DNA of 64,000 nucleotides from Phymatolithon calcareum. Its lineage: Eukaryota > Rhodophyta > Florideophyceae > Hapalidiales. Within the stretch, counting starts at the first letter, position 1, and every line of letters starts with the position of its first letter. Where the stretch lies: the NCBI GenBank assembly GCA_977006965.1, contig OZ345367.1, positions 1 through 64,000 of the forward strand. Reading direction: 5' to 3'. This document shows positions 56,433-64,000 of the stretch, piece by piece. The position numbers and the translations under genes are program-made. The notes under the pieces were generated by a model. The model was not told where the DNA came from. It was given only the letters and a program-made list of their open reading frames with translations, and did no database searches.

Positions 56433-56951
56433 TTAATCCAGGCTTTCCTTGTTCCTTCCACCCTGTCGGACCGATCTCCAATAGTTTTCAAATGGTTCCC
56501 AGCTTGGCTCGAAGTTAGGATCATTCCACACCATGTAGTAACTTATCTTGTTCTTCCCGGAGCGATCATTGGTGATATTCTTGATGTCAAGCGTAGGTCC
56601 TTCGTCCTGGAAAGTGGCTTTTAATCCTTGTCGTTTGATGAGATTTAGGTAATCTTCTGGAATAGATCTAATCATCTTTCCGAGCTTATCCTTGAGGATG
56701 TATGCGCCTCCTCCGTTCTTGCGTATGATGGTAAACGGGCCCTCGATGACAGGGTCTCATTTAGACTCCCTCATTACGTCTTTAATCATGACTAGCGCAC
56801 CGGGTCGAAATGCGTCATCAACTAGTACTTTATGCGAAGAATTAAAGTCTTTCATCATCTTTCCATCCTCCTTGAACACGCGGTTGTAAAAAGCTGGATA
56901 GATAAGGCGAGAGAGCTCTTGTTGCTTCTTCTTCCACAGTACTATTGTCAT
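56433..56951 (-). pseudogene. Integrase C-terminal region with chromodomain-like end
   Basis: Frame 56951-56757 covers the GPF/Y-type linker (PGALVMIKD). Frame 56675-56433 contains ISYYMVWNDPNFEPSWEPFE, which matches the chromodomain pattern Y-x-V-x-W-x...x-x-x-W-E-P. Chromodomains at this position define chromoviruses and guide integration to heterochromatin. The aromatic Y, W and W-E-P are present; the rest is degenerate. Confidence 0.6.
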
Positions 56952-57440
56952 GTCGCTTTTTTTGGCTTGGTCTGTGCATAATTCTCGAACTTGTTCGGAG
57001 CTCCCCCGTACATTACAGAGAAAGGCGTGGATCCTATAAGCGAATAGATCTTATGCTTGTACGCTAGTTGCACATAGGAAATGTATTTGTCCCACTTGCG
57101 CATGGCGCCGTCAAGTTCCTTTTTTAACATGGTCTCTATCGTACCATTTAGCCTCTCTACAGCTCCATTAGCACGAGGATTCCATGAGGATACCGTGCGG
57201 TGCTCTATGCCGTTAATTATGACCATCTCATTGATTCAATGGTTCACAAATTCCTTTCCGTTGTCGGATTGAATTACTTTTTGAACTCCGATGATACCAA
57301 AGACTTCCCAAACTGCTTGTGAGATTTGTTCCATCTCCTTGCGAGCAAAGCTGTGTACTACTGTGAACCTTGTCATATATTGATGATGACGAGTAGCGTT
57401 TAGTAACAGTTCTCGCTAACTGGAAAGGGTGTGACCAGAT
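56948..57440 (-). pseudogene. Integrase catalytic core, broken
   Basis: The minus frame around 57290-57235 reads IQSDNGKEFVNHWIN, containing the second catalytic Asp. Frame 57226-56948 continues with SWNPRANGAVERLNGTIETM, which supplies the catalytic Glu and the classical N-P-x-x-N/x-G-x-x-E-R-x-N signature, then MRKWDKYISYVQLAYKHKIY. A stop near 57230 splits the two. The first Asp (about 57420) is not clear. Confidence 0.8.
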
Positions 57441-57446
57441 CGATGG

Positions 57447-57990
57447 CTATATGATCCCAGGGCAGGTTTGCAGTGATGGATCGGAAATGATAAAATCCGC
57501 GCTTCTGTACGTTATAACGTACACAAGGAATACACTTTGATATACATTCCTTGATTTCTTTACGAATATTTTTCCACCAATATTTTTCGTGCCAAATCTT
57601 CTTGAAACTTCTTGCTCTCGGAAATGTCCGATTTTATAAACACGATCGATTATGGATCGTCTATCCCCCTCGTCCTCGGGTTCCTTTTTGTCGCGAATTT
57701 GATGTATTACGGTTATGGGTAGAAGAGATATCACTTCATTCTTGCGTCTTAACGCATATGCGAGCACGTTCTTGGTTCCAGCCATGTGCACTACGTCGAA
57801 GTCCAATGTTAGGAGCGTTTCATACCAGTTCTGCATCATGTTGTTTAGAGTCTGAGTAAATAGGAACACCAGCGCCCTGTGGTCAATGAATAACGTGAAT
57901 TTCCTGCCAATCAGGTACGTTCAATACCTCTGCAGCGGTCAAGCGATTGCTAGAAGCTCACTTTTAGTCGCCGAGTACGTCTTCTCAGAC
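57447..57990 (-). pseudogene. RNase H end and integrase zinc-binding region
   Basis: Frame 57869-57447 reads TLDFDVVHMAGTKNVLAYAL, matching the Ty3/Gypsy RNase H terminus (F-x-I-x-H-x-x-G-x-x-N-x-x-A-D-x-L-S-R) with the usual D replaced by Y. It then reaches GHFREQEVSRRF and a stretch in the place of the HHCC zinc finger, whose Cys residues are not preserved. The upstream RNase H core lies in broken frames up to about 57990. Confidence 0.7.
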
Positions 57991-58063
57991 GTTTATAAGG
58001 ATCTTGATGCGAATGAGAGGAATTAGATCGACTTGTCTTGATTTTCTTGTCCAAACCATACAA

Positions 58064-59060
58064 TCAGTCCAAAATCAGATGCGTCTGTTTCAAGCATGAA
58101 TTTCTTGGAGTCGGAAGGCTAGCTAAAATAACCTTCTTAGCTTTACCTTCGCTGAGCTCATCGAACGCCCTTTCCATGGCCTCCGTCCGTTTGACTTGTC
58201 GCTTGCTCTTGCATACTTCGTTCACGGGGTGCGATATAGTTGAAAATCGCGGGGCGAATTGACGGTAATAGTTTGCAGCGCCAATAAAACGAAGTAGTTG
58301 TTCCACAGTTCGGGGATTCTCCCAGTTGGAAATTGTAGCAGCCTTTGCATGGTTAATCTAAATTCCATTCACGGAAACCACGAATCCTAGCTGTCGGACC
58401 TTGGACGATTATAGATTTATCGGCCTAAATTTGAACTCGATAAGACGTTCAATTACAGCTTGTGCATGCTGTATGTGTTCTGTCCGTTTCTTGGAAATGA
58501 CAACGATATCATCTACGTACACAGGTACGAGCTGAATGTCGGCGAAAATCTTGTAAACGACCATTTGGAATTTCGCGGTTATAGTCTCGATTCCGAACGG
58601 CGCACAGGTAAACCGTAGTGCTTGTTCTCCCACTTGAAACTTATCCTGTTATTGTCTGACTCTTCGATATGAAATTGAAATAGGAGTCTCTAATAGCGAT
58701 AGTGCTGTATAGCACTTCATCGCCATCAACAGATACGAGACGGTGCAGGATTTCTTGTATACGAGGCAGAGGGTAGTCTATATCTTCCAGCTCCGGGTTC
58801 AGTAGACGCAGGTCTAGGCATGGCCTTATGTCAACCTTGTTTCCAGAATCGTCTTTCTTCGGGACGCAGAGAAGTGGAAAGCAGTTCTGGAAATCCTCTG
58901 GGGCAGATTCGATGAATTCTGCTTCTTCCCATTTCCTTATCTTCTCGATTACCCTGTCTTCATCTTTCTCGGACACAAAATTCATTCGTCTGCAGATGGA
59001 ATTCATGTTTTTTGGACTTATCTTGAGTACTGTGAGAGGGTCCGTGCAGCGCCCTGACAA
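58064..59060 (-). pseudogene. Reverse transcriptase, Ty3/Gypsy type, broken
   Basis: Frame 59060-58641 holds the fingers and palm start: KWEEAEFIESAPEDFQNCF, VPKKDDSGNKVDIRPCLDLR and YPLPRIQEIL. Frame 58633-58409 holds FTCAPFGIETITAKFQ and the catalytic box PVYVDDIVVISK (YVDD at 58508-58522). Frame 58306-58064 holds the connection segment LLRFIGAANYYRQFAPRFST. The metal-binding Asp pair is intact, but two frameshifts and a stop separate the fragments. Confidence 0.88.
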
Positions 59061-59164
59061 TGGTGGTCCTTGATTCTTGGCCAGAGCTTGTTTAACATCT
59101 CCGGAGAGATCCCTTGCTGTAAGTCAATCGATTTCGGCGATTTCTTCGGCTTCTTCGGTAAACG

Positions 59165-59560
59165 GTTCGATCTAGTCGGTACACGTGTCGAACGTGTGAC
59201 TCCTAGTTCGAACTGGAACCCCTTGGAGCTTATAACTGAAGTCATTGAAGCGATCGATACCAATGACCATGTATCGTCCTTCTGGCATCTGAAGAATATC
59301 TGGAGTGCAGTCCGCGATGCCGTCTCCGTTATTTACCGTGATATTAACGAATCCGAAACGATCAGCCATGAAATGTTTTCTGTTTCTTCTTTAATGATTC
59401 CTTGTAATTTTGTAGCAGGTATCTTGTGCTTGTTCACGAACGTCTTCGAGATGAATGTGTGAGTTGATCCGCTGTCTAGGAGAGCCCAGCCGTCAATTTC
59501 GTTGATGAGAACGAAGTGTAGATTAGCTACGATGCGTCTTCAGGTAGAATAGTTATGTTG
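59165..59560 (-). pseudogene. Retrotransposon aspartic protease fragment
   Basis: On the minus strand, a frame reads EIDGWALLDSGSTHTFISKT, with the catalytic D-S-G at 59465-59479, followed by FVNKHKIPATKLQGIIKEET. This is the retropepsin active-site pattern. An adjacent frame continues as GFVNITVNNGDGIADCTPDI and YMVIGIDRFNDFSYKLQG (59369-59172), typical of the second half of Ty3/Gypsy proteases (L-G-x-D-W/F). One frameshift joins them near 59365. Confidence 0.75.
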
Positions 59561-59764
59561 ATATTCACATGCTCATCAAGTAGCACGTCGACGACTTGTG
59601 TTCCGAATGACACGTTTTCATCCAAGCAGAAATATTGAGTTCTTTTGTTTTCTTCTTGGGCTTCCTGAACAGTAGTTGCGTTCAAGGCTCTTTGGCTGCC
59701 TTAACGCGGACCCCCTGAGTCAGTTTAACGACTAGACCAAGCGGGCTTCGAATCTTATCTGTAT

Positions 59765-60312
59765 AATCCTGTGTTTGATGATGCAATGCTCGCGCAAATT
59801 CAGAAAATTCGTAGTGAGGATTGCAGGACGGTGCAAATGTGCTGTGCACTAGAGAATGTGCAGGCCGGTTTCAGCATCAGCGACAATCTTGTGCCTGGCG
59901 AATTCAGGTCTCCAAACGTAGTGCTTGGAATTAAAACAGACGCAACGGTTATGTTCATTGACTGGGAACCAGATCATATTGGCTGCCTGCTGTTTGCTGT
60001 GGACAACTGGCAGATTGAGACTTGGGAAGGATTCGAGAATGAATAAGCTGGAATAAGATATCTTAAGAATGGGAGAAGGATATGAATCGCATGCCGCATA
60101 AGATGGACATTGCAACCCAGCTTCTTCAGTGCTATGCTCTTTTCGTTGGCGTTGATTGGTACGAGAGCGCTGCAAAAGCAGCAAGAAGCAGCTTCGGAAA
60201 GGTCCTAGATCTTCACTTATCGTCTGTGACCGCAGTACTGCAGCACAATGCTCGACCATCCGGAGTAATGTACATGAATCTTTGCTCAATCTTCTCAAGT
60301 TCTAAGCGGTAG
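59765..60312 (+). pseudogene. Unknown coding fragment, two frames
   Basis: Frame 59771-60046 reads LENVQAGFSISDNLVPGEFR, then VMFIDWEPDHIGCLLFAVDN. After its TAA an adjacent frame, 60082-60312, reads MPHKMDIATQLLQCYALFVG, then SSVTAVLQHNARPSGVMYMN. Composition is protein-like in both, so a single frameshifted gene of about 170 residues is likely. No domain recognised. The minus frame 60298-59849 overlaps it and I take that as a shadow. Confidence 0.35.
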
Positions 60313-61199
60313 TCCTATCTTTGTCTTAACTGGTGGCTTCTACGTCGTTTCATGCAGCCAAACCAAAGTGCTTCACCGAGCACACGTGGAGCTGCACGTC
60401 TAGAGTGTAGCGTCACCGCACATATGTGACACCGTATGCCACTCGAAGCTCTGACATTCTCCTAGTACAGCCACTTCGCACGGAGCGATTCCCGCAGCCC
60501 TATAAGTAGCTATCGTACAGATCTCGCAGTAAAAGGAAAACAAGTATAATGTCAACAGATTATAGCCCTCTTCGTTTAGGTACAAGACTCCACCACGGTC
60601 CTTCCACGGTATCCCAGGCGCTGAACGCGCAACCCAGAGCCTAGATACGGACAAAGCAGGCAATACGCTGCGCCGACACTTCTACCACATCCTAACATGC
60701 AGTCAACGCAACGAAACACTCCACCGCCCCACAGGCCAATATGCAGCAGCGCTATCCCTATTCCCTGTATCTGCCGCAGCCATCCACTGCGTTTGTCCTT
60801 GCTGCCTCTTGAATTGTGTACTCTGCGCGACCGTGCCATTATTTCTGCAGGCGGACAGGTGGTGCTCAATTGTCGCTGCCAAGAACCGGGAACGCCGCTG
60901 TAAATACCTCCTCGAGTGTAAGCCTGCACCGAGAAATGGATCCGATCCCACGCAGGCCGAATCATCAAAGAATTCATCAGCATTCTGCACAGAATTCTGT
61001 CACGAAACTGAAGACATGACAGGCGTCCAGGTCTCGCTCCACCTTAAGTAGGACGTTCCTTCACTCAAATCCGAGCAAGTCGAATCAGGCCTACACCATA
61101 CCGCGCAATTTCGACCCTTTCTTAGGGAGTGTCTCTATCACCGCCCACGGTAAGCGCCTTGACGCCCTCTTCGCGGCGAATGCCTCCCAATAGTTAGCC
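60313..61199. other. Eroded DNA with competing frames
   Basis: Overlapping frames on both strands between 60400 and 61050 are similar in length and lack domains. Nothing is supported beyond possible decay of neighbouring coding DNA. Confidence 0.35.
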
Positions 61200-63755
61200 A
61201 CAGATGTTCGCTATAGCTTCGCTTGCCTGCAGAGCGAAGTCAAAACCGAGCTGCTGAGTTAGAAATACACGGAGATGCCCGCTCAGGACAAAAATATCAC
61301 CGCGGCAAACACTTCGCTCGCATTTGTGCTGCAGATACCACCATTTCCAGCCAAGTCCCGCGCAACACGCTTGGGAAAGTCACGCAAGGACCGTTAGTCT
61401 TCTTCTGCAAACAGTGGTCACTACAGCTGTGCGCTCGCTGAGCCACAGTTTCGGACTACATCTGCATGCTGCATGGGCTGCACAACCACCGGAAAGGTGA
61501 CCAGTGCTGCCTTCGCATTTCGCAACGCGGCCAAATCGCGGCTGGTCAACATACTGTGTGGACTACAACTCCTTCCAGGGCAGCGGTCGCAGTCACTACC
61601 AATTCGAACTTCACCTTCAATGTTTCCAAGACCTTGCACTATATGTTCCGATGTGGAGCCCAACATCGACGTAAACGATATTGATATCTATCCCCTTGCC
61701 CCCTCTTCGCCAGAGCATGCAACCATCACTTCACCAAGAGCTAAGACGCCCTCAAACAGGCCCAACCCATCTGCGTCTGCGTCCAACTCCAGAACAACAG
61801 CAAAACCGTAGCGACAGACATCAGAAACACACAGATCCAGGCGCTGTCGCCGTTACCACTAGCGGACACGCATTGTGTTCCCACGCTGGCTATCAACCTT
61901 TTCTCCTCACGTGTCGGTATGACATCCACTCGAAGAGGAACGCTTCTACGTTATCCTTCGAAGTCATGCACAGACATCAAGCGTTATTGCCTTCCACAAT
62001 TCGCGACAAAGTCTTTAGATTTGACCACCTACTACCCAAGCGCACATGCGCACAGCGTTAGCACGCGCCAGCGAGCACGAGAACAACAAGACCACATATA
62101 GACAAACCGGTACATGAGTAGACGCTCGGGTTTCTCTTTCCTTGCGCCGTGCCCACAAGGCGCTCGCCCAAGTCCGCCCCGCCGTAGTCATGCGCGTTCT
62201 CCAGTCCAACTCTGCGTTGAAGGAGATACAGTCTTTCACAACGGGCACTCATCTGCATTCCTTGTCCCACCGGTAAGCTCATACGAGCGCCACACCCGCC
62301 CGTTAGCCGCAACCTCACTGAACCTCTTCGAAAACACAACACTGACACGGCTGGCCCACTGACAAACTTCAAGAGTTACAAACAATTCTTTTTGGTGATT
62401 AAAAACAAGGGAACCCAGAAAATCACTGCTCCCCCATCTGTGACACAGTCTGCCGAGAAACACCTGCTCGCTGACGCTCTCTGACGCCTTCAGCGCGCTG
62501 GCTCGCGGCCAATTCCGCACTTGCACGCAAACGGCGCACCCGAGGTTTGCGCCGGATCCCGGAAGCTTTTCTGCAGACGCCAACGGTATCTGCAGCACCA
62601 CAGCTCCACTTAACAGCCGGCAACTGAACGGAGAGCCTAAGCGCGCGGTGCGCACAAAGAGTGTATACGCGCTCAGATTGCTTCCACCAAGCTCCCGCAC
62701 GCCCACTGGGACTAAATATTGGCGGACTGCGTAGCAGAGCAAAACATGACGCCAAAATTTAGCGCCAATACACTTCTTCACCAACTAGTGTTTGGAACGC
62801 GTTCCCGCTCCCTTTCCTCGAGCCATTCTGTGCACTCGGCATCTTTCCCAACCATGCACGTTCAAGGTCCAAACTCGCACCCCGCGCCATCTTTGTGCGC
62901 TACCTCGCAGCTATGTCTTTCGCCATCGTGAACGTGCTCCGGCTATCTCGACGCAAGGATTCCGACGCGTGCGCCGCCGACTTCACCCCAAGAATCGACT
63001 TTACAAACCCTGCTCGTGGTATTCTCGGCACACGAACCGCACTCAAGATGCCGCTTCGTGTGGTCGCATTTGTCATGCTGATATCAGTGCCACGCAAGCC
63101 GCCTTCGCAGTCGCAGAGCCTCACGGTCTCGGAAAGCCTCCCCTCCTCCATCCGCCTTCGATACTCCTTGCACGGCGAGGTTCGATCTCCTAATTTTTAG
63201 AAGCAGCAAGGGACGACCAGAACCTGGCGTTGTGCACTTAGGACTCTTCTGATGAGCGGCCAATCGACGAGCCCGTCCCATACATGTGTAAATAGCACTA
63301 CATGACAAACCCCAGGGCAACATAGGTGCCTTCTCTGCACCCTGTACAGCACGCGGCGACTCGAAGGGGCCTTGTAACAGCTTCGATCCCCTCCGCCCGG
63401 CCGCTAAATCGCATACCATACCGCTCGCGGCCTCCAGAACGCGCGCATCTATTTTCTCGGCGAGGACATTCGATCTGTGGATATCTGCGGCGCATATCTT
63501 CGGGCAACCGACACACTTGCCTTCCGCGTAACATTGAAGCCGTCGTGCCGAGCCGACTGCTCGTTCACCGAGCCCGGCGAGTTGATTCTGCTTGCCAAAG
63601 TCCAGATTGGCAGCCCCAGCGGCGGACTCCTTTGTGATTGCGGCTGGAGGCAGCTAAAGAGCTCGGCGTCATGCTTTCTCTTCGTTGAGATCAACTCGCA
63701 CACCATCGCCAATATTCTATGCGATACAAACTATTTTCAACTCACTGATGAATAA
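61200..63755 (+). pseudogene. Long C-rich decayed coding region, unknown
   Basis: Protein-like plus-strand segments recur, mostly in one frame. They include NITAANTSLAFVLQIPPFPA (61290-61350), VEPNIDVNDIDIYPLAPSSP (61650-61720), AMSFAIVNVLRLSRRKDSDA (62900-63000) and IYFLGEDIRSVDICGAYLRA (63450-63755, the last ending in LTDE and TAA). They are separated by stops and by excursions into other frames (for example 61919-62101). The plus strand is conspicuously C- and A-rich. This looks like an old polyprotein-sized gene worn down by substitutions and indels. I recognise no domain, and it could equally be two genes. Confidence 0.3.
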
Positions 63756-63936
63756 TCCGCGCTGCTTGACAAGTTAATTATTAAGTGGCCTAACAGAGTC
63801 TCGTCCGCCAGCACAGAGGGATTTCCATAAAGTGTGATGTGTTGGGCGTTCGCATATCTGCACGTAAGCACATCGTGCAGCTACTCAGCGAATTTAATAT
63901 GCTTGAAGCAAACCCATTCAAAAACTCTACATGGCC

Positions 63937-64000
63937 TGTGGGGTTCAAGGCACAAGCTGGCAGATCCGTTGACCAGAGTTTGAGGACTGCTGGTCAAGGA
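63937..64000 (+). repeat. LTR-like dispersed repeat, copy 2 (cut by window end)
   Basis: 64 bases matching 21403-21466 with one mismatch, starting at the same TGTGGGG and running into the window end. The flanks differ (CATGGCC here, GACTTG at the other site). The match therefore has a sharp left boundary, as expected for an element terminus. Confidence 0.6.

Larger units (their letters stand above)
56327..59560 (-). mobile_element. Degenerate Ty3/Gypsy retrotransposon of chromovirus type
   Basis: The minus strand carries, in the Ty3/Gypsy order, protease, reverse transcriptase, RNase H, integrase and a C-terminal chromodomain-like segment. All are broken by frameshifts and stops. Neither LTR nor gag nor primer-binding site is visible. 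DNA between about 59560 and 59765 is coding-like only weakly. The integrase-before-end order separates it from Ty1/Copia. The body spans about 3.2 kb. Confidence 0.9.

Noticed and set aside
59849-60298. 149-codon minus-strand ORF
   Set aside because: Overlaps two protein-like plus-strand frames and has no domain; taken as a shadow.
62236-62784. 182-codon minus-strand ORF
   Set aside because: Lies in the C-rich tract where plus-strand coding relics are more convincing; its Leu/Ser/Val-rich composition fits a shadow frame.

Overview
The window looks like nuclear DNA of an intron-poor eukaryote. It carries relics of five eukaryotic transposon types (P element, hAT, Helitron, KDZ-like, Ty3/Gypsy), long satellite arrays and a single-exon STAND/WD40 immune-type receptor. 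Long single-exon genes, many decayed mobile elements and moderate GC fit a florideophyte red alga such as Chondrus crispus. That assignment is inference from style, not from a marker gene. I found no rRNA or tRNA gene.

Layout. Positions 20-4850 hold three abutting satellites: a CCCTATT heptamer array (G strand AATAGGG, telomere-like), an AT-rich 6/12-nt array, and about 27 copies of a 72-bp unit built around a hairpin-forming palindrome. From 5.6 to 19.2 kb lie worn copies of that satellite, an inverted-repeat element, a broken P-element/THAP9-like transposase (7.3-9.05 kb), a broken hAT transposase (13.05-15.06 kb), a psq-type helix-turn-helix fossil and unrecognised coding fossils. A broken Helitron occupies about 21.8-29.3 kb on the minus strand. 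It has an N-terminal domain, an HUH Rep, a PIF1 helicase and an adjacent OTU-protease-like fragment, and it is interrupted by a GC-richer insertion. From 30 to 34 kb there are coding-phase tandem duplications and weak fossils. At 34.6-36.45 kb sits a nearly readable gene of unknown function, convergent with a degenerate KDZ/Plavaka-like transposase (36.9-41.13 kb).

The quarter from 41.7 to 53.1 kb is the most gene-like part. It holds a 324-aa orphan ORF, the intact 1340-aa NB-ARC/WD40 receptor, a divergently transcribed small gene with two in-frame TGA codons, a decayed minus-strand gene, and a 265-aa basic protein resembling SLX9/FAM207A ribosome-biogenesis factors. Beyond it are a foldback element (about 54.9-55.26 kb), a degenerate chromodomain Ty3/Gypsy retrotransposon (56.4-59.55 kb, minus strand) and C-rich decayed coding DNA to the end. 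The last 64 bases repeat an LTR-like sequence first seen at 21.4 kb.

Only the receptor, the SLX9-like gene and perhaps the 324-aa ORF look intact. Almost everything else is mobile DNA at various stages of decay. The undescribed items most worth following are the palindromic satellite, the algal NLR with its divergent partner, and the KDZ-like element with its convergent companion gene.
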